This document shows positions 15,987-23,542 of a DNA stretch of 35,391 nucleotides, piece after piece. This DNA is from Halieaceae bacterium (GTDB lineage Bacteria; Pseudomonadota; Gammaproteobacteria; Pseudomonadales; Halieaceae): positions 1 to 35,391 of the forward strand of contig JAPOQD010000017.1 of NCBI GenBank assembly GCA_026710905.1, given 5' to 3'. The position numbers and the translations under genes are program-made. The first letter of the stretch is position 1. Each line of letters opens with the position of its first letter. Under the pieces are notes generated by a model. The model searched no databases, was not told the DNA's origin, and was given only the letters and a program-made list of their open reading frames with translations.

Positions 15987-18269
15987 TCAGAAATCGATGC
16001 CGGCGCGCAGCATGTACTGGCGCGGCGAAATCAATTGATCGCCGGTGGCGCCGACGCCGAATACATCGGTGAAGCGGGCATTGACGCCGTCTTCATCGGT
16101 CAGGTTCCTGCCGATCAAGGCAATATGCCAGGGGCCGCCCAAGGGCGCAAAACGCAACACCAGGTCGAAGGTGTCGTAATCATCCACTTCATCGGTGATC
16201 GGGTTGTTGAAAATTCGATGTTTGAAATCTCCGCGGTAGGTGTATTGCAAGGCGCCATCGAAGCTGCCCCAGGCACCCAGATCGGTGTTGTAGCTGAGCG
16301 CCAGATTGGCGGTGAAGCTGGGGGTTTTGGCCAGTTCGTTACCCTTTACGTCGGTGATTTTCCCGGCCCGGGCGATCTGGATATCCGGGCCGAACAGTGG
16401 GGAGCCCTGCGCCAGCAGCGCATTGGTGGCGCCTTCCGACTCAACGTTGTCCAGCGCCAGGTGGGAAGCGGTGATTTCCGTTTCCAGCCAGGCCATGCGG
16501 GCATCGATGATCAGCGAATCGGTGACGAAGGCAGCGAATTCCAGTTCACCACCGAAGATTTCCGACTCGGGGATGTTGCCAACACCGCCTTCAAATACCT
16601 CGGGGTCGGTTGCCTGGTATTGCAGGTTCTCGTAATCGTAGTAAAACAGGGCGGCGTTGACCCGCACCCGGCCATCGGCCAGGTCGGTCTTGATGCCCAG
16701 TTCAAAGGCGTCAACGGTTTCTTCCTCGAAGATGGGCAACACCACGATGGGGGCGATTTCCTGCTCGCGGCCGAAGGTCAGGTTGCTGCCGCCGGGTTTG
16801 AAACCGCGGGTGAAGGACAGGTAGCCCATGGTGGAATCGTTGAGGTCGTGTTCGAAAGCCAGCCGCCCGGTCCACTTCTCGCTTTCGATCTCGAGAATTT
16901 CCGTGCCCCCGCGCCCATAGAAATTGGTGACCTCGCTGTACACCTCATCATCCGTGTAACGCAGGCCCGCCACCATGCGGGTGGCGATGGTGAAGTTGAA
17001 GGTCCCCTGACCATACACGGAAATGGACTCCCGCTGCGGCTTTGAGTCCGAAATAAAGCCCGCATCCGCCGGCGCAAAGGTGGTGATCTCCTGCACCGTG
17101 AAGGGGTCGAATTTCCCGTCAAAGCCGAAGTCCAGGCGCTCGAGGATGCTGATGTCCACCTCGGTGTCGAGGTAGAACACCCCGGCTACCCAATCCAGTT
17201 TGCCAAATGCCGGTTGCGCCGAGATCAGGTTGATCTCCTGGGTAACGGTTTTCTGGCGATTGGTCTCCGGGTCGAAGTAACTGGGCAATTGGGCGAAGGG
17301 CGGCAGCGAGGCCAGATCGTTGCGGTCGTTGTCGCGCAGGATGGCAATGTCGTCATCCTGGTAACTGCTTAGCGACTTGATGCTGAAGCTGGCCAGGTCC
17401 CACTCCAGCACCAGACTGTAGAGCTGGGATTCCAATTCGTAACTGGATAGGGAGTCCTGCGCCAGCTTGCGCGGGTTGGGCGTCGGGTCCAGCAGGCCTT
17501 TCTGAGCCTGGCCGTTGACGTCCTCGTCAAAGTACTGGGCTGTCATATGGGCGCGGAAGGTATCGGCTGGCTCCCACAGCAGCCGCAGGCGCGCGGAAAC
17601 GCGGTCGGCATCGTCCAGATCCTGTCCGTTGACGATATTGTCGGTGAAGCCTTCGTGCTGGTTGGACTGCAGCGACATGCGCGCCGCAAAGTTCTCGCTG
17701 ACCGGCATATTGACCGCGGCCCTGACCCGCAGCAGGTCGTAGTCGCCCACGGTCACGTCCGCCTTGCCGTAGACCTCATCCATGGTAGGCGCCTGGGTGA
17801 TGACATTGATCGCGCCGCCGGTTGAATTCTGTCCAAACAAAGTACCCTGCGGCCCGCGCAGCACCTCGATTCGCTCCAGGTCGAGAAAGTCGGTTTGCAA
17901 GGCGAAGGGGGAGGCCACATAGATACCGTCCAGGTGGTAGGAAACCGACGGATTGGCAATGGCGTTCTGGTTGGCTTCATTGCCGACCCCGCGAATCGTA
18001 ATGACGGTTTTGAAGCCCTCGTTCTTGGCGATGTTCACGCCTGGGGCCACCGCACTCAGGTCGACGAACGTGGCCAGTTGCCGGTTGTCCAGGTTTTCGG
18101 CAGTCAGTGCGGTAACCGCCTGGGACAGATCCTGCAAACTCTCGGTGCGTTTTTCGGCTGTTACCAGGACCTCTTCAAAGACCGGCCGCTCTGACTGGGC
18201 CAGTGCATTGGAAGTGATGGCGGCAATGGCCAGGCACAAGGGATAGATGCAGAAAAACAATTTTTTCAT
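15987..18269 (-). CDS. TonB-dependent outer-membrane receptor
   Basis: A 760-residue precursor. The signal peptide is MKKLFFCIYPLCLAIAAITSNALAQ. A TonB-box-like EEVLVTAEKR follows, then a plug domain with SAVAPGVNIAKNEG, ITIRGVGNEANQN, HLDGIYVASPF, IEVLRGPQGTLFGQNSTGGAINVIT, and a long beta-barrel ending RAGIDF. ATG 18269 has GAGGAG in front; the frame is open further upstream but lacks a site. It imports a substrate across the outer membrane using TonB energy; the substrate cannot be read from sequence. Lying between two purine operons and convergent with a purine permease, it is a good candidate for a purine, urate or nucleoside receptor. The class is also used for siderophores and glycans, so this is inference. 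Confidence 0.92.
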   Translation of the reverse strand: MKKLFFCIYPLCLAIAAITSNALAQSERPVFEEVLVTAEKRTESLQDLSQAVTALTAENLDNRQLATFVDLSAVAPGVNIAKNEGFKTVITIRGVGNEANQNAIANPSVSYHLDGIYVASPFALQTDFLDLERIEVLRGPQGTLFGQNSTGGAINVITQAPTMDEVYGKADVTVGDYDLLRVRAAVNMPVSENFAARMSLQSNQHEGFTDNIVNGQDLDDADRVSARLRLLWEPADTFRAHMTAQYFDEDVNGQAQKGLLDPTPNPRKLAQDSLSSYELESQLYSLVLEWDLASFSIKSLSSYQDDDIAILRDNDRNDLASLPPFAQLPSYFDPETNRQKTVTQEINLISAQPAFGKLDWVAGVFYLDTEVDISILERLDFGFDGKFDPFTVQEITTFAPADAGFISDSKPQRESISVYGQGTFNFTIATRMVAGLRYTDDEVYSEVTNFYGRGGTEILEIESEKWTGRLAFEHDLNDSTMGYLSFTRGFKPGGSNLTFGREQEIAPIVVLPIFEEETVDAFELGIKTDLADGRVRVNAALFYYDYENLQYQATDPEVFEGGVGNIPESEIFGGELEFAAFVTDSLIIDARMAWLETEITASHLALDNVESEGATNALLAQGSPLFGPDIQIARAGKITDVKGNELAKTPSFTANLALSYNTDLGAWGSFDGALQYTYRGDFKHRIFNNPITDEVDDYDTFDLVLRFAPLGGPWHIALIGRNLTDEDGVNARFTDVFGVGATGDQLISPRQYMLRAGIDF

Positions 18270-18349
18270 GGGTAACTCCTCAATAACCATGTGCGTAAAC
18301 GTTCGGTATTGGCGAGATGACTGGCCGAGACCAGCGCCCCGCGCCGTAG

Positions 18350-18369
18350 GGGCCGCACATGTGCGGCCC
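18350..18369. repeat. 20-bp CATG-centred perfect palindrome
   Basis: GGGCCGCACATGTGCGGCCC is self-complementary over all 20 bases. It lies 80 bp upstream of the TonB receptor start and shares the GGGC...CATG...GCCC form with 31106-31125 and 31181-31200. It may be a REP-like unit or a structured leader element of the receptor transcript. Confidence 0.6.
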
Positions 18370-18406
18370 GCTATCCACCAGCGCCCGAATGGCCAGCGGT
18401 GGGCCA

Positions 18407-18442
18407 TGCGCCCGGAGGGTGTCCTGTGCCCGAAGGGTGCGC
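18407..18442. repeat. Two imperfect 18-bp tandem units
   Basis: TGCGCCCGGAGGGTGTCC (18407-18424) is followed directly by TGTGCCCGAAGGGTGCGC (18425-18442), 14 of 18 identical. The inner CCCGGAGGG/CCCGAAGGG each form a tiny stem. No function assigned. Confidence 0.5.
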
Positions 18443-18500
18443 CATGAGAGTTTCCTTTTGTAATGGCCTTCGGGAGCAGTCGGAACGGATTTGCTTTGTT

Positions 18501-18749
18501 CTAGCCCGCATATTGCATCAGTGGATGCGATGATCGCGCAGGATTTTACGCCGAAACGCGTCCTCGCGACCGAAAGCATAGTGGTGACTATGGTTGAGGG
18601 AGCATGGTCGCGTCTCGGCGTAAAAGACCAGCGAGCGCGCATCCAGCGCACTTCGTAACCGTGTCAATGCTGAGTAAACAGGAATGACTCCTTGATGGAC
18701 ATGAACTTTCTAAATAACCTCAAGCGATCTGGTGCAATATGCGGGCTAG
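18501..18749. mobile_element. MITE-like palindromic element, copy B (complete)
   Basis: A 249-bp non-coding element bounded by a perfect 17-bp inverted repeat: CTAGCCCGCATATTGCA (18501-18517) and TGCAATATGCGGGCTAG (18733-18749). If the outer CTAG is read as a 4-bp target duplication, the terminal repeat is CCCGCATATTGCA. Inside, arm 18544-18560 pairs with 18609-18625 (16 of 17), enclosing CATAGT (18577-18582), loop GGTG, ACTATG (18587-18592). The right part, 18644-18749, is homologous to 3690-3794. No transposase fits inside; a short frame starting at 18692 is not convincing. It may derive from the two ends of an insertion sequence. It sits between the divergent TonB receptor and xdhA. Confidence 0.7.
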
Positions 18750-18831
18750 TTATCACAGCGGAGAATATGAACCCGGCGAGGCGCCAGCACAATAGCGGAC
18801 AGAAAAATTTACAGTTTCCATCCCACGGAAC

Positions 18832-18876
18832 TTGCAAACCCTCGGAAAATTCTGTATTTACTGACAGCACTGTCAG
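18832..18876 (+). promoter_or_regulatory. xdhA promoter with RutR-type operator
   Basis: TTGCAA (18832-18837), a 17-nt spacer and TATTTA (18855-18860) make a plausible sigma-70 promoter. Directly abutting the -10 box is a perfect 16-bp dyad CTGACAGCACTGTCAG (18861-18876), which would cover the transcription start. Its TGAC-N6-GTCA geometry is that of the known E. coli RutR box TTGACCANNTGGTCAA. The RutR-like repressor encoded at the end of this operon is the obvious ligand-responsive partner. The leader to ATG 18891 would be about 24 nt. Confidence 0.65.
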
Positions 18877-18890
18877 ATTTTCAGTCCAGC

Positions 18891-20333
18891 ATGATTCGAT
18901 TTCTGCACAAGCATGAAAAGAGCGAAGTGGACGGGTTCGATCCCAATACCCCGGTACTGGACTATTTACGCGACCACCTCGACAAAATCGGGACCAAGGA
19001 AGGCTGCGCCGCCGGGGACTGCGGGGCCTGTACCGTGGTGCTGGGCGAGTTGGACGGTGGGGAACTTCGTTATCGTGCGGTGAATTCCTGTATCACCCCG
19101 ATTGGGCATTTGCAGGGCAAACAGCTCATCACCGTGGAAGACCTCAGGCAAGGCAAGGAACTGCACCCGGTGCAGCAGGCGCTGGTTGACTGTCACGGCT
19201 CCCAGTGCGGGTTTTGCACACCCGGTTTTGTCATGTCCCTGTTCGCGCACCGGAACAGCTTCGCCGGGCCCGAGCGCCGGGAAATTCTGCGCTCACTCGG
19301 GGGTAACCTGTGCCGCTGCACCGGCTATCGCCCGATTATCGACGCGGCCGTGCAGATGTATGACTCCGCCGCCACGGACAGCTTCAGCCAGGGCCGCGAG
19401 CAAACCTGCGCCGCCCTGCTGGAGTTGCGGGAAACGGCGGAGCCTGCGCAGTTGCGGCTGGCGCAAAAGTCCTGGCGCGCCCCGCGCAGCGTGCTGGAAC
19501 TGGCGCGACAGCTTGAGCAGACTGCCGGCGCGCGGCTGGTGGCCGGCGGCACTGACCTGATCCTGGAAATCACCCAGGGTCTGGCTGAGATCGAGACGCT
19601 GATCTTCACCGGAGCGGTCAGCGAAATGAAGGAAATTGCAGACCGGGAACAGGTGCTGGAGATCGGGGCTGCGGTCAGCCTCAGCGATTGCGAGGCGCTA
19701 TTGGCGCACTACTGGCCGGACCTGGAAGAGCTGATTGACAGGTTCGGCTCCGTGCAGATTCGCAACCAGGCAACGCTCGGAGGCAATATCGCCAATGCCT
19801 CGCCGATTGGCGATATGCCTCCGGCGCTGATTGCTCTCGATGCGCAACTCCTGCTGCGCCGTGGCCGGGACACGCGGCTGGTTTCGCTGGAAGATTTCTT
19901 TACCGGCTACCGCAGCACCTTGTTGGAACCAGCCGAGTTCATAGAGCGCATCCGTATTCCCAAAACATCGGGCAGCGGCGAGCTGCGGGTGTACAAGATC
20001 AGCAAGCGTCTCGAGGATGATATTTCCGCAGTGTGCGGCGCCTTCAACATCCGCCTGGAAGATGGTTTGGTGACGGTGGCCCGCATCGCCTTCGGCGGCA
20101 TGGCCGAAACCCCGGGACGGGCCGGCCACTGCGAGCAGGCGCTGCTGGGGCAGCCCTGGAATCGCGCCACCATTGATAAGGCGATGGCGGCACTGGCGCT
20201 GGACTTTTCTCCCATCTCGGATTTCCGGGCCAGTGCCGAATATCGCCGGCAAGTGGCGCAGAATCTATTGCTGCGCCGCTTCCTGGAACCGGCGCCGCCG
20301 GCTTCACAGCCGCGGGTAAGCCACTATGCCTGA
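18891..20333 (+). CDS. xdhA: Xanthine dehydrogenase small subunit (2Fe-2S and FAD)
   Basis: A 480-residue subunit that carries electrons from the molybdenum centre to FAD and NAD. The first 2Fe-2S domain has C39, C44, C47 (EGCAAGDCGACTVV) and C67. The second has C106 and C109 (SQCGFCTPG) with C141 and C143 (NLCRCTGY). The FAD domain begins near 165, with LVAGGTDLILE and ATLGGNIANASPIGDMPPALIAL. Length and order match the bacterial two-subunit XdhA. ATG 18891 has no strong ribosome site; the leader is short. It begins an operon that reaches 30448 with overlaps or very short gaps at every junction. Confidence 0.95.
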   Translation: MIRFLHKHEKSEVDGFDPNTPVLDYLRDHLDKIGTKEGCAAGDCGACTVVLGELDGGELRYRAVNSCITPIGHLQGKQLITVEDLRQGKELHPVQQALVDCHGSQCGFCTPGFVMSLFAHRNSFAGPERREILRSLGGNLCRCTGYRPIIDAAVQMYDSAATDSFSQGREQTCAALLELRETAEPAQLRLAQKSWRAPRSVLELARQLEQTAGARLVAGGTDLILEITQGLAEIETLIFTGAVSEMKEIADREQVLEIGAAVSLSDCEALLAHYWPDLEELIDRFGSVQIRNQATLGGNIANASPIGDMPPALIALDAQLLLRRGRDTRLVSLEDFFTGYRSTLLEPAEFIERIRIPKTSGSGELRVYKISKRLEDDISAVCGAFNIRLEDGLVTVARIAFGGMAETPGRAGHCEQALLGQPWNRATIDKAMAALALDFSPISDFRASAEYRRQVAQNLLLRRFLEPAPPASQPRVSHYA

Positions 20334-22641
20334 CCACGGGTCAGCCGACCTGCAGGCTAGCGCCGGCAGGCCCCTGCAGCACGACAGCGCCCACAAGCAC
20401 GTCAGTGGCGAGGCACTGTACATGGACGACCTGCCCCGGCCCAAGGGGTTGCTGCACGCCTATGTGGGGCTGAGCAGTGTGGCCCACGCCGAACTGCTCA
20501 AACTGGACCTGGAAGCCGTGAAAGCGGCGCCCGGAGTAGTGGAGGTGATCAGCGCTGCCGATGTCCCGGGGTCCCTGGACATCGGCCCGGTGTATCCCGG
20601 TGACCCCCTGTTGGTGGAAAGGGAGATTGAATTTCACGGCCAGGTGCTGTTTGCGGTTGCGGCGGAAAGCTACACCGAGGCGCGCCGGGCGGCGCGTCTG
20701 GCCGAAGTGGAGAGCGCAGCCTTGCCGGCAATCCTCAGCATTGGGCAGGGCCTCGAAGAGCAATTTTTTGTGCGCCCCGGTCACAGCCAGCGGCGCGGCG
20801 ATGTGGCCCGGGCCCTGGCCCGCGCGCCGAAACGCTTGCGCGGAAGTTTGCGCAGCGGCGCCCAGGAGCAGTTGTACGTGGAGGGTCAGGTCTCACTTTG
20901 CCTGCCCCAGGAGGACGGGGGCATGCTGGTCTACAGTTCCACACAGCACCCCACCGATGGCCAGAAGCTGGTGGCCAGGGTGCTGGATATCCCCATGAGC
21001 CGGGTGACCGTGGAGGTGCGGCGCATGGGCGGCGCTTTCGGCGGCAAGGAGACCAATGCCAATCAATGGGCCTGCATTGCCGCGGTGCTGGCGCACAAAA
21101 CCGGCAGACCGGTGAAACTGCGCCTGGCCAGGGCCGACGACATGACGGCCACCGGCAAGCGGCACCCTTTCCTGAGTCACTACGATGTGGGCTTTGACGA
21201 GGAAGGGCGAATTCTGGGCCTGGAGCTGGAGCTGGCCGCGGGCTGCGGCATGTCCCCGGACCTTTCCGACGCCATTGTCGATCGCGCCATGTCCCATGCA
21301 GACAACGCCTATTTCCTCCCTGCCGCGCATATTGAGGGGCTCCGGGTAAAGACGCACATGGTTTCCAATACCGCGTTTCGCGGTTTCGGCGGCCCCCAGG
21401 GAATGCTCGCCATTGAGAATGTCATCGAGCAAATCGCCACGGCTACCGGGCTGGACCCGCTGGACGTGCGCAAGCGCAATTTCTACGCCGCCGAGGCGGG
21501 CCGCGATACCACCCATTATGGCCAGCAACTGGAGCAACACATCATCGGGCCGTTGGTGGAACGGCTGGAGCAGAGCGCGGACTACCGCGGGCGGCGCTCC
21601 GCGATCAGGGAGTTCAACCTCACCAGCCCGGTGCTGAAGCGAGGCATTGCCCTGACCCCGGTAAAGTTTGGTATCTCCTTTACCGTGCAGCACCTCAACC
21701 AGGCGGGGGCGTTGCTGCACGTGTATACCGACGGCAGTATTCATTTGAACCACGGCGGCACCGAAATGGGCCAGGGTTTGTATATCAAGGTGGCCCAGGT
21801 GGTCGCGCAGGAATTCCAGGTAGCCCCGGAAACCATTAGCTGCAGCGCCGCGCGCACCGACAAGGTGCCCAACACATCGTCTACCGCGGCCTCGTCGGGC
21901 AGTGATCTGAATGGTATGGCCGCCCGCGATGCAGCGCGCACCATCAAGCAGCGTTTGATCGACTTCGCCGGTGAGCATTTTGCGGTGAGCCCGGAGTCCG
22001 TGCGCTTCAGCAAGGGACGGGTAACAGCCGGCGAGCAGGAAATGTCTTTCCCTGAGCTGGCCCGGCTGGCCTGGCTCAACCGGGTATCCCTGTCCGCCAC
22101 GGGTTTCTACCGTACCCCCAAAATCCACTATGACCGCGACACGGCCACTGGCCGGCCCTACTTCTACTATGCCTACGGCGCGGCTGTTTCCGAAGTGTTG
22201 ATCGACACCCTGACCGGCGAGTACAAGGTGTTGCGGGTGGATATTTGCCACGATGTGGGTACCTCCTTGAATCCGGCCATTGATATCGGCCAGATAGAGG
22301 GCGGTTTTATTCAGGGTATGGGCTGGCTGACCACCGAGGAACTGGCATGGGATACACAAGGCCGGCTGCAGACCAATAACCTCTCCACCTACAAGATTCC
22401 GGCGATAGGTGATACGCCACCGGTATTCAAGATTGAATTATTGCCGGACAGCCCCAATGCCGAGGCCACCATATTCCATTCCAAGGCGGTGGGAGAGCCG
22501 CCGCTGATGCTGAGTATTTCGGTGTGGGCGGCGCTGCGTGACGCCGTATGCAGCCTGGCCGGCTACCGGCGCAGTCCCGGCTTCCATGCGCCCGCGACTC
22601 CCGAGGCGGTGTTGCGGGCCTGCCGGGAGATGCAGCAATGA
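20326..22641 (+). CDS. xdhB: Xanthine dehydrogenase molybdopterin-binding subunit
   Basis: A 771-residue catalytic subunit that hydroxylates hypoxanthine and xanthine to urate. STQHPTDGQKLVARVL and RRMGGAFGGKE line the molybdenum site, NTAFRGFGGPQGMLAIE contains the substrate arginine, GGTEMGQGLYIKVAQV contacts the cofactor, and the active-site base is E724 in KAVGEPPLML. ATG 20326 overlaps the xdhA stop by 8 bp. Substrate residues match true xanthine dehydrogenases rather than CO dehydrogenase or aldehyde oxidases. Its stop overlaps the ATG of a 19-codon mini-ORF (22638). Confidence 0.95.
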   Translation: MPDHGSADLQASAGRPLQHDSAHKHVSGEALYMDDLPRPKGLLHAYVGLSSVAHAELLKLDLEAVKAAPGVVEVISAADVPGSLDIGPVYPGDPLLVEREIEFHGQVLFAVAAESYTEARRAARLAEVESAALPAILSIGQGLEEQFFVRPGHSQRRGDVARALARAPKRLRGSLRSGAQEQLYVEGQVSLCLPQEDGGMLVYSSTQHPTDGQKLVARVLDIPMSRVTVEVRRMGGAFGGKETNANQWACIAAVLAHKTGRPVKLRLARADDMTATGKRHPFLSHYDVGFDEEGRILGLELELAAGCGMSPDLSDAIVDRAMSHADNAYFLPAAHIEGLRVKTHMVSNTAFRGFGGPQGMLAIENVIEQIATATGLDPLDVRKRNFYAAEAGRDTTHYGQQLEQHIIGPLVERLEQSADYRGRRSAIREFNLTSPVLKRGIALTPVKFGISFTVQHLNQAGALLHVYTDGSIHLNHGGTEMGQGLYIKVAQVVAQEFQVAPETISCSAARTDKVPNTSSTAASSGSDLNGMAARDAARTIKQRLIDFAGEHFAVSPESVRFSKGRVTAGEQEMSFPELARLAWLNRVSLSATGFYRTPKIHYDRDTATGRPYFYYAYGAAVSEVLIDTLTGEYKVLRVDICHDVGTSLNPAIDIGQIEGGFIQGMGWLTTEELAWDTQGRLQTNNLSTYKIPAIGDTPPVFKIELLPDSPNAEATIFHSKAVGEPPLMLSISVWAALRDAVCSLAGYRRSPGFHAPATPEAVLRACREMQQ

Positions 22642-22697
22642 GCGAGTTGAAGAGATCGGTGAGCCGGCCAGATGCGGCCGGGGAGTTGCGGCAGTGA
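22638..22697 (+). CDS. 19-codon mini-ORF, duplicated xdhC 5' end
   Basis: ATG 22638 overlaps the xdhB stop (ATGA) and runs 19 codons, MSELKRSVSRPDAAGELRQ, to TGA 22695, which itself overlaps the xdhC GTG start (GTGA at 22694-22697). The peptide echoes the XdhC N-terminus (VSELKTWVNWLDAAGKLQ), sharing SELK and DAAG in the same frame. At DNA level 22638-22689 and 22694-22745 agree at 40 of 52 positions, without gaps. It therefore arose by a 56-bp tandem duplication. It could act as a translational relay or attenuate XdhC; it may also simply be a decayed scar. Confidence 0.6.
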   Translation: MSELKRSVSRPDAAGELRQ

Positions 22698-22749
22698 GCG
22701 AACTGAAGACCTGGGTGAACTGGCTGGACGCGGCCGGGAAGTTGCAATC
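22638..22749 (+). repeat. 56-bp tandem duplication at the xdhB/xdhC junction
   Basis: Unit 1 is 22638-22693, unit 2 is 22694-22749. Both begin TGAGCGA after one variable base, share CTGAAGA/TTGAAGA and GCGGCCGGG, and end near AGTTGC. The period of 56 shifts frame, so unit 1 cannot simply extend XdhC. Confidence 0.75.
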
Positions 22750-23542
22750 CGCGGGTGAGGACTACGTGCTGGTGACGGTGTTGGGTGTACGTGGGTCAAC
22801 GCCGCGTGACAATGGCGCCAAGATGGTGATTGCCCGCGCAGACAGTTATGGCAGCATCGGCGGCGGCCACCTTGAATACCGCGCTCACCAGATAGCCGCG
22901 GAGATGCTGGCGCAAAAGACCTCCGCGCAGCGTCTTGAGCACGTCGCCCTGGGTCCATCACTGGGGCAGTGCTGTGGTGGGCGCACAAGTTTGTTGTTTG
23001 AAAGTTTTTTGGAAGGGCAATGGAACCTGATGCTGTTCGGCGCCGGGCATGTGGGAGCCGCCCTCGCGCCGATTCTGGCGCAGTTGCCGGTGCGCCTGCG
23101 CTGGGTCGACAGCCGCGAGAAATTTCTTCAGCATGCCTTGCCGGCCACAGTGGAGGCTATCTACAGTGATGAACCGGCCAGTGAAGCGGCGGCCATGCCG
23201 GCGCACAGCGGCTATGTGATCATGACTCATGATCATCAGCAGGATTACGAGATTTTGCAGGCGGTTTTGGCGCGGGGAGATGCCGGTTACGTGGGGCTGA
23301 TCGGCTCGAAAACCAAGTGGCGCCGCTTTCAACTGCGCATGCAACACCAGGGTAGGCCGGAGGAATTCTTTGCGGGAGTGCGCTGCCCGGTGGGTCTTGC
23401 CGGCGTACCCGGCAAACTGCCCATGGAAATTGCGGTTTCCATCGCCGCCGAATTGATCTGCTTCCAGCATGCCCGGGACGGGGAGCGGACCACTCTACGC
23501 GGCCTGACCGGGGCGGCGCTGGAACCCGTGCAGCCGTCATGA
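22694..23542 (+). CDS. xdhC: Xanthine dehydrogenase accessory protein XdhC
   Basis: A 282-residue chaperone that binds molybdenum cofactor, supports its sulfuration and delivers it to XdhB. The N-terminal XdhC/CoxI domain shows LGVRGSTPRDNGAKMVIA, GSIGGGHLEYRA and GQCCGGRTSLLFE (paired cysteines). The C-terminal Rossmann domain shows LMLFGAGHVGAALAPIL and YVGLIGSKTKWRRF. GTG 22694 is chosen since the family starts with a short SELKTWV-like helix and the GTG overlaps the mini-ORF stop; the frame is open further upstream only through xdhB and the duplication. The stop overlaps the allantoinase ATG. Confidence 0.93.
   Translation: MSELKTWVNWLDAAGKLQSAGEDYVLVTVLGVRGSTPRDNGAKMVIARADSYGSIGGGHLEYRAHQIAAEMLAQKTSAQRLEHVALGPSLGQCCGGRTSLLFESFLEGQWNLMLFGAGHVGAALAPILAQLPVRLRWVDSREKFLQHALPATVEAIYSDEPASEAAAMPAHSGYVIMTHDHQQDYEILQAVLARGDAGYVGLIGSKTKWRRFQLRMQHQGRPEEFFAGVRCPVGLAGVPGKLPMEIAVSIAAELICFQHARDGERTTLRGLTGAALEPVQPS

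Noticed and set aside
15540-17045. 501-codon plus-strand open frame running from within the AzgA gene into the TonB receptor region
   Set aside because: It crosses the end of one recognised gene and lies antisense to another; its composition follows those genes and it has no domain.
18501-18749. Assignment of element B to a named IS family
   Set aside because: The terminal repeat and possible CTAG duplication are suggestive, but no transposase is present and I cannot match the ends to a specific family with confidence.
18692-18916. Small frame starting MMDMNFLNNLKRSG inside element B
   Set aside because: The matching segment in copy C (3690-3794) has no equivalent open frame, and its end runs into the xdhA promoter; it is part of the repeat.
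20893-22359. 488-codon open frame on the minus strand across xdhB
   Set aside because: It is an antisense shadow of a strongly conserved GC-rich gene; no family motif, no ribosome site and no room for independent regulation.
22538-22693. Extended XdhC start upstream of 22694
   Set aside because: The extension would read through xdhB in another frame and through duplication unit 1; the family N-terminus fits GTG 22694.
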